From: Tetramitus jugosus
Lineage: Eukaryota > Heterolobosea > Eutetramitea > Acrasida > Vahlkampfiidae
Length of the DNA stretch: 64,000 nt
Assembly: GCA_937625935.1 (NCBI GenBank)
Contig: OW569349.1
Location: 496,001-560,000 of the forward strand
Direction: 5' to 3'
How positions within the stretch are numbered: position 1 is the first letter of the stretch; the number at the start of each line of letters is the position of its first letter. Shown here in pieces: positions 29,808 to 41,532 of this stretch. The translations under genes were made by a program, and so were the position numbers. The notes below the pieces were generated by a model. It saw only the letters and a program-made list of their open reading frames with translations. It had not been told where the DNA came from and did not search any database.

Positions 29808-31814
29808 TCATGTAGCTGCCTCGCTAGTATTGGAACTATTGGATACAGAGGCAGCGTGTTCACGGGATGAAGTTGAGGAAGATGATACTGATGATTGAGT
29901 GTGCTCATGATGGAATGGATAGGCTTGTGCACTGCTGTAATGGACTTGTTGTTTTTGTGTGGGCAAATGATGTTGTGGAATGGGTGGTTGCTCTGTTGTT
30001 CCTTTGAGGGAGAACTGCGGCAATAAGAGGGTCTGTTGTTGTTGTGGAGATGAGCTCGCACGAGGCAACACAGAGGAATGGCTTGGAGGTTGTTGAGCGT
30101 CTTGTTTCTGGCTTGCTGCGCTGCTACTGCTGCTGGTAGCGCTTGAGATGCCATCAGATTGATCTCCACGTGCCAACAACAAGTGAGGCATGAGTGGAGG
30201 AAGAGAAGGAGGAGGTAGATGATCAAATCTGCCACCTAGTTCACTCGTGTTGTCCATGACACCACCACGTCCGAACGGAAAGAGGTGAAATGGTTGCTGT
30301 TGCTGTTGCTGTTGTTGCTGCTGTTTTTGCAGAATGTCAGACAACTGATTCTTTGTCTCCGATAATTGTCGCTGCAGCAACTGAATATATTGGTCCTTTT
30401 CTTCAAGAACAGCTCTGAGCTTCATCACCTCTGCTGCATCAAAGCTCTGTTGTTGCTGTTGCTGTGGCTGATATTGCACTGAGGGGTGATAATGACTCTG
30501 TGGAGGAGATGGTGTTTCTCTCTTGGGAAACTTTGCCATTGGTTCACTTGTGCTGCTGCTCGTGTATTGACCTGCGGTGGACAGTGGTGGATGCTCATCG
30601 ATCAGTAAGCTACCAATACTGGAGGATCTTGATCTCTTAAGGAGGCCTCCACTTGGTCCCATCATGTTAGTGGGACTAGAAGCGCCCTTGTCCTGTTGAT
30701 ACACGAGCGATGGAAGCAAAGGAGGTGGAGAAGTCGATGGATTTGAGCCCGTAGATGATCTTCTCGCGCCATTTCCAGAATCCTTTTTGCGCTCTTGATT
30801 TTTTGGTTTTGCGACGCGGTGCCAGTAACGTTTACTGTAGCAAGCGGGGCAGACGCGACCGCTGCTTCCGTCGTAATGAGGGAACACAGCCTTGTAATCG
30901 TCGACGTGGTAGCGTGACTGATAGCTTCTCTTTGTGCAAATGGCCTTGCAAATGACGCAAATTTCTTGTTGTTGCTGACCTTGATTGTTGCCATGTTGAG
31001 CAGCTGAAGAAACAGAGGATCTTCTTCTCTTGTTCGTAGCTTTCTCCTGTGGTGGTTGTTGTTGTGATGTGGATACACCAGAAGCTACTGCTGCTGCAGT
31101 ACTGTTTCTTCTTTTCTTGGTCTTGTCTTCAGGACTAATAGACTCTGCGATTGGATGGTGTTGTTGTTGGTGTTCTATTGGATATGGTTGTTCTGCAGAG
31201 CTGCTGCTTCTTCTTCTACCACCAGTAGCAGTAGTAGTAGCATGGTTGGAGCTTCTTGTGCTACTCACACTACTGATGCTACTGTTGCTGGTCTTTCTTC
31301 TTGGTGGCACATGACTATCATCATCATTATCACTGTATGGTGAAGATGGTTCTTCTTCTTCTTCGTTTTCTTGTTGACGACTACGACGATGATGATGATG
31401 ATGGTGATGATCATCCTCATCTTCATCATAGCTCTCTGATGCATACAATGATGATTCATCTTGCTCAGTGTCTACTTGTGAGTCAAACGATGTTTCCTCT
31501 TCGTGTTGATGAGCATGAGATGAGTCGTATGGAGCTGCAGCAGCTGCATGTTCATGTTGTTGTTGCTGTTGTTGCTGCTGTTGCTGCAAGTAATAATGGT
31601 GGTGATGGTGAGGATAGGTTTCTCCTCTGGCTGCCGCAGAAGCCACCATTTTTTTGAGCGTGTATTTGGAAGTGCAAGCTTCATGCTGCTGGTTGAACGA
31701 GAGCAATTTTTGAGCAGCAAAAGAGTCTTGTTGAGGTAACAGTTCCTCTTGTTGCTGCTGGGGATGATGTGGCTTGTTTATGGTTAATTTTTGGCTTAGA
31801 ATGTGTTGCTTCAT
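29808..31814 (-). CDS. Gln/His-rich regulator with C-x2-C...C-x2-C zinc-binding module
   Basis: Protein of 668 residues, single exon, likely nuclear. The first 275 residues are Gln, His, Ser and acidic tracts. A cysteine module follows near 285-340: EICVICKAICTKRSYQSRYH, then VCPACYSKRYWHRVAKPK. The two CxxC pairs are about 40 residues apart and the second is followed by a basic Arg/Lys/His stretch, as in single treble-clef DNA-binding fingers, though I cannot assign a named family. Around 465-500 a heptad-like helix (KLRAVLEEKDQYIQLLQRQL) suggests a dimerising coiled coil, then a poly-Gln run. The combination points to a transcription regulator; GATA-like or plant-type fingers are possible comparisons. 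Confidence 0.75.
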   Translation of the reverse strand: MKQHILSQKLTINKPHHPQQQQEELLPQQDSFAAQKLLSFNQQHEACTSKYTLKKMVASAAARGETYPHHHHHYYLQQQQQQQQQQHEHAAAAAPYDSSHAHQHEEETSFDSQVDTEQDESSLYASESYDEDEDDHHHHHHHRRSRQQENEEEEEPSSPYSDNDDDSHVPPRRKTSNSSISSVSSTRSSNHATTTATGGRRRSSSSAEQPYPIEHQQQHHPIAESISPEDKTKKRRNSTAAAVASGVSTSQQQPPQEKATNKRRRSSVSSAAQHGNNQGQQQQEICVICKAICTKRSYQSRYHVDDYKAVFPHYDGSSGRVCPACYSKRYWHRVAKPKNQERKKDSGNGARRSSTGSNPSTSPPPLLPSLVYQQDKGASSPTNMMGPSGGLLKRSRSSSIGSLLIDEHPPLSTAGQYTSSSTSEPMAKFPKRETPSPPQSHYHPSVQYQPQQQQQQSFDAAEVMKLRAVLEEKDQYIQLLQRQLSETKNQLSDILQKQQQQQQQQQQPFHLFPFGRGGVMDNTSELGGRFDHLPPPSLPPLMPHLLLARGDQSDGISSATSSSSSAASQKQDAQQPPSHSSVLPRASSSPQQQQTLLLPQFSLKGTTEQPPIPQHHLPTQKQQVHYSSAQAYPFHHEHTQSSVSSSSTSSREHAASVSNSSNTSEAAT

Positions 31815-32442
31815 CTTTTGTGTCTCTTTTTGTTGTAGTTGTGTTGTCAGTGAGAGTTTTAGTTGAAGCGATTGATTATGAGTTGTGTGGTGGTGGGTAG
31901 ATGGAATGGAGGTGAGTTGAGAGCTTTTTCACACTTGTGGAATCCTTGTTGTATGGGTTGTTGGGGTTTTTGGAAGCTATTGATAGGTTGTAGTTGTTGT
32001 TAACACATATGAGAGTTTTTGTATCAGTTTTTTTATGTGTGCGTTTGTGGTCTATGTGTTGTTGTTGTGTTTGTTTGCGTGGTTTGTGTGCGGTTGCTTG
32101 TTTGTGTTGGTTGGAGCGAAGCGTTTTGTTTGTTTGGCCCCACCAAAACACTTGGGATATTTTTGGCGGGATCGGGTCAGAGATCTAGCGGTGGTTTAAT
32201 CCCAAATAGGAGAAAATTCAAGCAGCAACGTCCAAAACGGTTATGAGAGGACTACCAATCGACTGTTAGTTGATGGTCTATTATTTTTTGGTCTAAACCG
32301 ATCAAAGATAATGGCACGAGTGAGAGCTGAGTAGTATGCTCCATTGTGTTCACATGACAGTGATCGATGGAATAGAAAGTTAAATAAAAATGATGTGTGG
32401 AGCCAGAAATGGAATGGCGGTTGGTTTTATCTGTGTGAAAAA
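31815..32442. other. Intergenic region between two minus-strand genes
   Basis: Contains the 5' flank of the Gln-rich regulator and the 3' flank of the PEHE gene. The first 300 bp are G/T-rich on the plus strand (A/C-rich leader on the minus strand). I see no coding frame with family features and no RNA gene. Confidence 0.4.
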
Positions 32443-35203
32443 TCAACAGTCAACACGACGGAGCACAATCTTGGTTCCTTCAACAGATTGACACTGCCAT
32501 ATTCCTTCCAATGGGGTATAAGTGTACGCTTGCATTTCACTTGCTTGTGGCTGTGTTGCACTGAGTGACGACTTTCCTGATCTTCTTCTCCGCCTGTTGC
32601 CAGACTTTGATGTAGATCTCCTTCTGTCGCTGGAGCTTCGTTTTCGGCTGCTATTTACAGTAAATTCATCATCACCATCATCAAACTCCTCTTCATCTTC
32701 ATCATCATCTTCATCGAATAGATCAAAAGCAGGTTCGTCGTCTTCCAGAAATGAAAAATCTTCACCATCTTCATCTTCATCAAATAAATATGAGTGCTTG
32801 TGAGCAGGAACTTCCATATCAATATCGTCGTCTTCATCAGTCGGTATGACATCATCCACGTTGTAATAAATGTCAGAGGCATAATAGTTGCGATTTACAG
32901 CTCGATGCTGAGACTTTGGCTGATGGTCCTCTTTTTGCTTTCGTTCGAGTTGCATTTTCGCTTCATATTCCATATACTTTTTAGTCATTTCCTCATAGTT
33001 GCCTCTAACACTGTCCAAACGAGGAATAGGACCACCCAAATAGGTTTCAGGATCAATGTGCTTCCAACGAGCATTGATATCGTTCTTGCTGTTCGACTTT
33101 GTCTTTCTGGTAGGCACTGCAGCAACAGCAGGTATCGATTTCTCTCCAGTTCCACTCTGCCTTTCTTTCTTCTTGTTGTTTTGTGCAAACACTTGTGCAA
33201 TCTCTTTCGTGATTCGCTCAGGTATTCTAGGCGTCACTGATATACTCTTGTGCTCGTAACTTTCAATCTCTTCCTCTTCTTCTTCTCTATCATTCTTCTT
33301 CTTTTTCCTATTGGTTGATGTGTTTGTGAAATATCTCTTTCTTTCGATCATCTCTCTAGGTAAATGCATGTGGCAGTATGCTTCCTCGGATGTGTCCTCG
33401 CCACTCGACTTATTTTCCTGATCTTCCTTCTCGATCTGAGCAAGAAGCTCCTTGCGTCTCTCCTGGTCAGTAAAGTATTGAAAGTGAACCTCGTCGTTCT
33501 GTGCTCGCCACTGAGGAGTGAAAATCTCCTTAGTTTTGATCTCAGGTATCGTAAAGTTGCTTCGTAGTTCACTCCAAGGAACGACAATATTATCTAAATC
33601 GTAGGGAGAGGCACTTCGCGCGGATCGAGCAGAGGTTGGTGGACGTAGCCTTCGCGATGAAGGTGGTGTGACGACGGAATTTTTGTGAACGCGAGGAGGT
33701 GCTGGCCTCTTTCGCTTGACTGGTCTCTCTATCACTCTCTCTTGGAATGCAGGAATATTGACCTGGAGATTTGCTGTTGGACGTTTTCGTTTTCGAGGTT
33801 GAAAATATTTTCGCCTTGAAAACAATTGCAAGGATCGCTCGAGTTCATCTTTTGACACTGGTCGTGAGTGTGCACTCTTCTTCCCAATTGATTGAGAAAA
33901 CAGTGGATTAGAATTAATGTCCTTCCTTCGCTGAAGTGGAGAATATTGGTCGACTCGGGCATTGCGAACCATTTTTGGCATTAGTTCCTGTGATTTCCAA
34001 TCGAATCCAGCGAGCCGCGAAGGCACATAGTTCTTATCCTCAAATGAGCGACCAAGAGATTGAATAGCTTCTCTCTTATGCTCTGTAAGCTGATCAATCT
34101 CTGATTCGACGCACTGAAGATCTTTTTGCAGTTGATCAATGCGCAGTTGCATCCAATCCCATCTCCACTTGTGATCCAAGTGTAATTCATTCCATTCATC
34201 GACAATTATCCTCCGCACTCGATCCGTGGTCACTACAGGCTTTGGTGAAGGTTCTGGTTCAGATAAATCTGTGGATGAATCATAACCTACCATTGACGAT
34301 GATGAGGATTGATTGTCACTCTGTTTCTGTGTGCCCTCCTTCTTCACACTTGTCTCATAATCTACATTGTCCCGAGCATACTTTTCGTGAAAAGCAAGTG
34401 CGTTAGCCGTAGTAATCTCGGAGGCAATACTATTTACAACTTTAACGAGTTCGGACTGTAACTCCTGCCGTGCCATGGTTGATAGTAAAGTTTTTGCAAT
34501 CGCTTCCAAGGTGGCGCGTCCTTCAATGTTTCTCTCTCGATAGGGAATAAAAGTAGGTGGTGGAGCATTTTCTGTCTTGACTACTACTTTTGGAATATTC
34601 TGTGACTCACTCTCCTCTTTGTTACCAGTGACAGCAGCAGCCGTTTGAGATGGTTTTGTGAGTGACTCATTTGGTGACGCATCGATAGGTGTCTTATTCA
34701 GTGTACTATTGATTGGCGACGTGGCAGCAATCGGTTTCGAGTTGGAAATGGTAAACTTGTGAACTAGTCCATTCGTAGAAGAAGCAGTCAGCACACCAGC
34801 ATTACTATTGCTACTTGTTCCACAACTGTTTCCAGGTGCTGATGGTGATTGTATTGTTGTTGTAGGTATGTTGGTGTTCACTAACGGTGTTGACGTTGTT
34901 GTTGGAGCTGATGACTGCAAGAATGAAAAAGCATGCACGGCAGCCTTTGGAGTGCTGACATTATTGTTCATGTTTGCTGGAACATTTGTCCAATTCACTG
35001 CTGAGGTAGGTGTGGTTGGTGTATTGTTGTTTAATACGGGAGAAGGCAGAGCACTCAATGTCGTGCAGTTAGTTGACGCTACAGATGTGGTGGCGTTGGT
35101 CACAGTCGTATTATTATTATGATTGTTGGAGAAAATAGTGGTCTTATTCTGGTTGATGGGTGATTGTAAACCGCTACTCGATGAGTTTCCTTGTTGTTGC
35201 TGC

Positions 35204-35234
<31 letters not shown>

Positions 35235-35610
35235 GCTGCTGATTGTACATGGATGGGAAAAACATTGCGTTTGGCATGAACATAAAGGGTATACCCATCA
35301 TTGAGGCAGCACTCGTGGGTGTAGTTGCAGTGTTGTTCGAAGGAGTGATTGGAGATTGTTGTGAGGAAGGACTGACAGTTTCAATGGTTGGCCTATTGTT
35401 ATTATTATTATTAATAATACTACTATTGTTAGTGGAAGTAGCAGGAGTGGACATGATAGGGGAAGAGAGTGAAAAAACGCCATTCATAATAGGTGAATCA
35501 TTGTTGGTTTTGATTGGTCGTTGTTGCTGTTGTTGAGCATCTGCCATATTCGTCGTCGTCGTTGTTGTTGTCGTGTGAAGTCCATTCATATTCGTCATCA
35601 TATCACACAT
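32443..35610 (-). CDS. PEHE-domain protein, KANSL1/MSL1-like
   Basis: Predicted scaffold of a MOF-type histone acetyltransferase complex (NSL or MSL), nuclear, 1,055 residues, single exon. The first 330 residues are Asn/Thr/Ser/Gln-rich with a poly-Gln run. A helical block follows (VRRIIVDEWNELHLDHKWRW, then MQLRIDQLQKDL), reminiscent of the coiled coil of KANSL1. The PEHE domain lies near nucleotides 33615-33330: SPYDLDNIVVPWSELRSNF, then KEIFTPQWR, then an acidic EDTSEEAY and the basic EMIERKRYF. KANSL1 has FDINNIVIP, YKEILTPSWR and EDLSDAAFA...EEMERARW at these places. In animals the PEHE domain binds the MOF acetyltransferase domain. The tail is very acidic, then basic (RRSTSKSGNRRRRRSGK). 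MSL1 rather than KANSL1 cannot be excluded. Confidence 0.75.
35192..35241 (-). repeat. CAA/CAG microsatellite encoding poly-Gln
   Basis: Uninterrupted CAA/CAG codons (minus strand) giving about 17 glutamines in the N-terminal arm of the PEHE protein. Mixed codons are visible at the ends and pure CAA in the middle, a sequence prone to length change. Confidence 0.8.
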
Positions 35611-36696
35611 GTATCTCTGTAATATCGTTGTTGTTCGAAACTTGTGTGTATTCGATTGGGTGAGAATATATCTATATGCTCTTGCGTGAAATGTTTACCC
35701 AAATTTGCCGTTGATATAGTTTTTTGATGATTGTTGTATCGTAGTACTCTCGATTTCTTCTCTCTAGTTCGTACGGTTGTTGCTCTCTCTGCTTTCAGTT
35801 GGTTGAAACAGTTTTGTTGCGCAACTCAAAAAAAATCGTTCAAGCTCTCTCGTTCTGGTCAATTGCTCGTGGCGGTGGTGTGTGAAGTGAACTGTCAGAC
35901 TCAAAGGGAGGAAAAAAAAGCAGTCGTTTTCTTCGATGTTGTCGGAACCTCACGAAAAAAAACGAGTGACGATTTTTTTGGCCGTTGCAATTTTTTCCGA
36001 CGTCACTATTTTTTCGCGCCAATGATAAGTTGAAGTTGCCTGATGCGGAACATCCGAGAGCATGCAATGGTTTGTTCTGGTGTTACTTAGCAGTCCAAGT
36101 GTGTGGGTCCCGCTTACTTTAGTCATTTGCTGAAGTTGAATGGCAACTTTCATTTTCAGTGGTGTGTTTGTGGGATTTTTGTAAAATGATTCAGACTTAC
36201 ATTTTGTTGAAATTTGTTTCCCTGGTTCATTCATCTTATTGACTCTCCTTATTCAATAAGATGAAACATTAGATCCCAAATGGATGTACATAGATCCATG
36301 GAATAAGAGGAAAACTTTTCAGAGGTGCACATCAACTATCAACTATGTAAAAGCCAACAAAAATATCTTTGGTGGAATGTTTTTTGTTCCAAACATCCAT
36401 GGCACATTTCAAAGGATTGAAATGGTGGTATTCATCCGAGAATTATGTCCCATAACAACCACATGAAGATCAGGGAGAATACATCTTGAAGTAAAGTTGT
36501 GTGGTCACTTTGGCTGTGTATTTAATTTTTTTCCGTCTGTTCGGTGAATTGTTCATTCGCGCCAGAGACTCAGGCGTTGCATCTCCCGCCAAATGAAATG
36601 CTCGTTACGCTATCGTCGTCAAGCAGAAATTAAAAACAAACACGTACGGACTCTTTTCAAACTCTTTGATTATTCAGTGAGAGGTACTAGATAATC
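35611..36696. other. Divergent 1.1-kb region upstream of PEHE gene and CLASP
   Basis: The longest gene-free stretch in the window. It presumably holds both promoters. It contains a perfect 13-bp inverted repeat (36230-36265) listed separately and several A/T runs. Short frames such as 36284-36466 show no family features. No tRNA-like A and B boxes seen. Confidence 0.45.
36230..36265. repeat. Perfect 13-bp inverted repeat
   Basis: The arms TTCATCTTATTGA (36230-36242) and TCAATAAGATGAA (36253-36265) are exact reverse complements around a 10-bp spacer. It could be a hairpin or a palindromic protein-binding site; no T-run typical of a Pol III stop follows directly. Confidence 0.7.
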
Positions 36697-39600
36697 ATGT
36701 CCGATGTTGGTTTTTACACATCAACTACAATTGAGCAATCACGAGGTAAGAGCATGTCATTGCAATTTTATTTACTTTAGCAATGAACTAACAGCATAAT
36801 GATAATCATAGATGCGATGAAGAACACGATGGGCAGTCGACCCCCATCATCATCAAACCGTCCTGGTAGACAACCACTAGCAGCGATTATTGCCTCTGAT
36901 ATGAGTGGAAACAGCTCTGACGGGAATGCAATTCAACCAATTGTGGTCAATTCAGAAAAAGAGCTAGAAATGGAATTTGAAGGTCTGAGAGATATGTTGA
37001 AAGACAAGAAGAATGATTGGAAAGCGAGATGTGATGCCTTGAAGCGACTTCAGGCTCTTTTATATGGTGGAGCATGTGAATTTGATTGTTTTTTGACTTT
37101 GTTGCACGGAATGAAAGAGTCTATTGCGACTCAATTGGGAGAACTGAGATCCAGCATAGTTCGTGAGGCATGTCACACTGTGAATGTTCTATCAAAATTA
37201 TTGGGGGATAAGTTTGAGAGCTTTGGGGATTATTTGATGCCTTGTCTGTTCAAGTTAGTTGTTGTCACGATTCAAATCATGTCTGACTCTGGTAATCATT
37301 GTGTACACACAATGATAAAGCACAGTCGATTATCGAAGAGTATCCCCTTGATTCTTGAGACTGTTTCCTCGAAAAAAACGCATGGATCTCTGCGAACTCG
37401 ATGTGCAGAATACATGCTTGTGTTATTGGAGGAACCCTCTCAGACGAACGTTGAACGATATTGCGATCAGTTTGCGAGTACAATTCAAACTTGTCTGGGT
37501 GATGGTTTGGCTCAAGTGAGAGCATCCGCCAGGCAATGCTATTGGGCTTTTTCAAAGCATTGGCCTGACCGAGCTTCTAAATTATTTGCAGCACTCGATT
37601 CTTCCACCCAAAAGAATATAAGTAAGGATGAGCCGGCAAAAAGAGTAATTAGTGAAAGCGTCACCCGACCTAAGAGTGCTGCTTCCTCGAAAACAAGAGT
37701 AGCAATTAGTAATTTGAGGAAAAAGGCTGCTAAAGCTGCGTCCAAAATGGATGACTTTATCTCTCCTACGACTCCTTCGGGCTATCCTGAAACAAACAAC
37801 TTTGAGATGGATCTGAGTGATACTATTCGATCCAATTCGTCAACTAACTCTGGCTCTTTGCGATCTGAACAAAGCTCATCCTCAAAGGTGAGAAAAGAGC
37901 CAACATCACAACTTTCAGCAGCTCCAATGCGCGCAAAGAGTGCCGGTAAGAATATATTGGTTCCCTCTACAAAATCATTCCAAGCTCTCAATTCTACTGG
38001 AGCAGCAACAAAAGCTATGGATGATTCTGCTCGACAACGTCAGCCTACTCTGCATCAAGATTCATTCAACAATCACTTAGTTCCATCAAATAGACCTTCA
38101 CGGTTGGTTCCTGCAGATACATCCTCCCTTTCACGAGCAACAAGCTCGTCAAGCATTGCCAGTCAAGATAGCGATCGAATGACTGACATATGTGAAGAAG
38201 AGCCTCAACCTTCGTTTGTGGACCAACACTTTTCTGTTATTATTAGAGAATGCTCTAACCAAGATTGGAACATAAGAGTTAAGTGTCTCGAGAGCATTGT
38301 TGTTATTTGCCGGTCAGATCGAAAAGGAGAACTCTCTGCAAATTTTGACAAGATAATGAGCGTCCTTTTGGAAAGAATAATGGATACTCACTACCGAGTC
38401 GTGAATCGAGCTTTGTTGTGCATGGTTTGCTTAATTTCTGAATTTACGCAACACTTCGAAATCTATCTGGAAAGAGTATTTTCCAAAATTTTGTTAAAGC
38501 TGACTGATCCAAAGGAAAAGGTACGGAAGTTGACTGAGAATGTTCTGCTCGAAGTCGGTAATAACTATACTGCTGAGAATCTTCTCCCAGTTTTGTTTAA
38601 GGTGTTGGATAACTCCAACAGCAAAGTTCAACTGGCCTGCCTTGAATATATCTTGCATATTGTTCCAAACTCAGTAGCCTATCTGAGTCATCCATCTCAT
38701 ATGCGTATGGCCATTACCAAGTTAAATACTGTCTTGAGCAACAAAAAGAGTGGAAGATCATGTGAAGCTGCAGCTCTAGCCCTTCTTCTCTCTCTGTACA
38801 AGACTCACATTCGACTCTTTTTAGAGCAGATTCTACTTCTGCCAATCAATGAACAGCTCAGCCTTAAAGGACTCCTTGAAACGAAAATTCCAGACTTGGA
38901 ATCTGAACTTGCCTCTGTTTCCAAACAAAAGGCTTCAACCAGAAGAGCTTCAACGGGAGCAAGATCACCTGATTCTCACTCCTCAAAAAGTGCCAGAAGA
39001 GCCAGTAGTGAAACTACTATTGAGAGTGCTCCACCAACTGTCGCACCAACAGAGCCTGAAATTATGAACGATGGGTTGTTAATGATTCCCTCTCGTGTCC
39101 TAGAAAAAATACAACGTAGGGCCAACTCCCAAGTACCACCAAGTTCCAATCAATCAGCTCCAAAAGACTACAATCCTCAGGCATATGAGAAGAAGCACAA
39201 TGAACCCAAGAAGAAAGCTTTAGATGAAATTGCTGACATGTTGAATCAAATCAACTACAATTGTATAGTATCACGTGCTTTCGAAGAGGCTTGCAAGAGT
39301 ATTCGAAGGCTAACTGAGCTGATACGAGTACCAGAGAATGTTGATGTGATTGGTTATGTTTTCGCAAAGCTCTTGTTCAAAGTATTAGAACTAATTAATA
39401 ACGAGGATTCCGGAGTTCGATCATGCTCATTGTATATGCTACAAGCCCTTTTGCAATATCACATATCACAGTTTGAGTCGTTTGCTGATATCACACTAAA
39501 AAAGATCATGTCCAAGTATACGGATCCGTCTGTGGAGGTGTTTCGGGCAGCTGTGGAAGTATCAGAGACATTTGTGGATAACGTTGATCCGCTCAGAACT

Positions 39601-39990
39601 ATTGAAGCTCTAAAATCTATGATCGTAAGCAACTTGACCGTCAATAGACAAAATTCAACACTAGGAGCATTGGATGGTGGTGCTAAACCTTATGATCCAC
39701 GCGATGCTATACTCTTGGGAAGTATCAAGCTCATGTCCAAAATTGTGAGCAGTCAAAGATTGACAATTGATACTCTGAATCCAATCATTCCAAGCATACT
39801 ACCCGGATTGGCAGATAGTATGAATCACTCAAATGCGGATATCCGGAAGGCAGTTGTTTACTGTCTTGTTGATTTATTCGATAAGCTAGGCCCATCTTTC
39901 CGCACGGACCTCAGCACTAGTTTAACAGAAAGTCAGATTAAACTTGTCACAGTGTACCTAAAGGAACGAAAGAATAGAGCGTTGAAATGA
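36697..39990 (+). CDS. CLASP: CLASP microtubule-associated TOG-domain protein
   Basis: Microtubule plus-end rescue and stabilising factor, 1,075 residues. A tiny first exon, 36697-36745 (MSDVGFYTSTTIEQSR), joins exon 2 at 36812 through a 66-bp intron gtaaga...catag, restoring a split Asp codon. TOG/HEAT arrays: residues about 50-260 (WKARCDALKRLQALLYGG, then EACHTVNVLSKLLGDKFESF, the CLASP_N-type TOG), about 475-690 (NQDWNIRVKCLESIVVICRS) and a C-terminal array (about 810-1075). Ser/Thr/Arg/Lys-rich linkers between them (near 300-460 and 720-790) probably contact microtubules. No SxIP motif was obvious to me. The length suits CLASP (animal forms are about 1,300-1,500). Confidence 0.87.
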
Positions 39991-40176
39991 ATCTGCTCTC
40001 CATCTCCCACACTTCCCTCTCTGTTGCAAATAGGACTTGCTTCAGCTCTAAACAAATAAAACATGACATTCAAATGCAACTGTGACAAAACTCAGAGAGG
40101 TTCACTCGCTCCTTTTGACAAGAATAAGATTGTGTTTTTATTCCATCGTCACATCAGTCATATGCGTCGTACTATT

Positions 40177-40694
40177 TTACAGTTGCTTGTTCTCCTCGGC
40201 AGCACTTTGTTGCTGTTGGAGAAGCAATTGTTGTTCCTTTCTCAGTTTTTTAGCCTGCAATGTCTGATCAGCAGGTATTTCCAAAATTCTTTCGAGTTCC
40301 ACGTCCTTGTCTTCATCCCTTGACACAATATCCTTTGCAATTCTCTCCCGTTTTTGCTATCATTCAAACCAAATCATCACCATCATCATCATCATCATCC
40401 ATATTGCATGAACATGCAAAGTACAACGGATCAAATTGACGTTGCATTTAAATGTTGTTGTTTAGCGTCAATCAATCACACATAACAAAAAGAAATACAA
40501 TCGAATTCGAAACAACATACTCTATCTTCCTTCCATTCATCAAAGTGCATTGCCCAATTGAACAATCCATAGACGAGCATGGCACCACACAAACCAGAAA
40601 ATGCCATCAGACCATAGTTGGATGCTTTCCATACTGTATTTACCCATCTCCTTGGTGCATTTGTCTTGTTGTTGACTTGAGTGTTGTTGGTCAT
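40177..40694 (-). CDS. Small two-exon single-span protein with coiled-coil tail
   Basis: A 117-residue protein that appears only after splicing. Exon 1, 40694-40521, encodes MTNNTQVNNKTNAPRRWV and a membrane span (GLMAFSGLCGAMLVYGLF) and ends WKEDR. Exon 2, 40356-40177, reads QKRERIAKDIVSRDEDKD, then a charged Gln/Lys helix (KKLRKEQQLLLQQQQ) and stop. The intron gtatgt...atag is 164 bp, phase 0, and contains a (CAT)n run. Short length, a basic N-terminus and a hydrophilic helical tail resemble small mitochondrial inner-membrane assembly or subunit proteins, but I do not recognise the family. Confidence 0.72.
40373..40400. repeat. ATC/CAT trinucleotide run inside an intron
   Basis: About nine units of ATC/CAT with one interruption, lying within the intron of the small two-exon membrane protein gene. 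Intronic, so not constrained by codons. Confidence 0.75.
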
Positions 40695-40886
40695 TGTGCG
40701 CTTCTATTGTTGTTGTTGTTTGGCCCTATTTGAATTTTTCTTGTTTGTGGTCCAATTTTGTCCGACTGAGCAAGTTTTTCCATGTGAAAAGTCTTTTGTG
40801 GTGCGTGAGGGAACAAGTCTGTGAAGCTCTATCTGAGATCTATCTTTCGAGCTCTTTTGTGAAAAGCATAATATGTTTTTATTTTT

Positions 40887-41437
40887 CTACTTGTTATCGT
40901 GCGAATGACCACCCTTCTTGGCCATTGTTGTGCTCACAGAGTCAGAGTAATACTCTGGTTTGCGTATTGTTACACCATACTCAGCCAAGCTATTGGCCAA
41001 GTCATCATTGGTCAGAACTAATCTTTCCTCCTTCTCCTTCTTTGAAGCAGAAACCTTGTCTCTCAGAAGGGCATTCTTCTGCCGTTGTTGACAGTAGTGG
41101 TAAGAATCTCCGACAACGTCGGAGATGAATTTTTGGGCGGAGAGAGACAAAAGTCTGAGCACTCTCTTATCAGAGGTTTTGAAGCCTGTTCTCTGCAAGT
41201 AATATGCGATCACTTCATCTGGTATCTAAAGAAAAAATGAGAATGTGTGAGTGAGATTTGCAGAAGCTGATCAACTGATTTTTTTCATCGTATTCTGATG
41301 AAAGCTTTTGTGATTCTTACCACTGGAGAGAACGTTTCTAATGAGTCCAAGAAATCATCGAGCTCATCGTTTGTGAGTCCTCCGTTTGCCTTTGTTTCAC
41401 TTTCGTCTGATTGATCCATGTGACTGTCGTGATTCAT
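40887..41437 (-). CDS. TAF10: TFIID/SAGA subunit TAF10
   Basis: Histone-fold subunit of TFIID and SAGA, partner of TAF8 or TAF3, 151 residues. Exon 1 is 41437-41321 ([16 protein letters not shown], then [19 protein letters not shown]) and exon 2 is 41225-40887; intron gtaaga...tttag, 95 bp, phase 0. The histone fold is spliced together at [18 protein letters not shown]. It continues [20 protein letters not shown], then [20 protein letters not shown]. Human TAF10 reads IPDAVTGYYLNRAGFEASD, RLISLAAQKFISDIA and LTMEDLTPALSEYGINVKKP, an excellent match. An upstream in-frame ATG at 41476 would add 13 residues. Confidence 0.93.
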
Positions 41438-41532
41438 TTCAACTGACGAAAAAAAAGCAACTTTTTGTTTGAACAAACAGCTCTCATGAACTTCAATGAA
41501 TTTTTTTTAAATACTCCGATGTTGTATTGATT

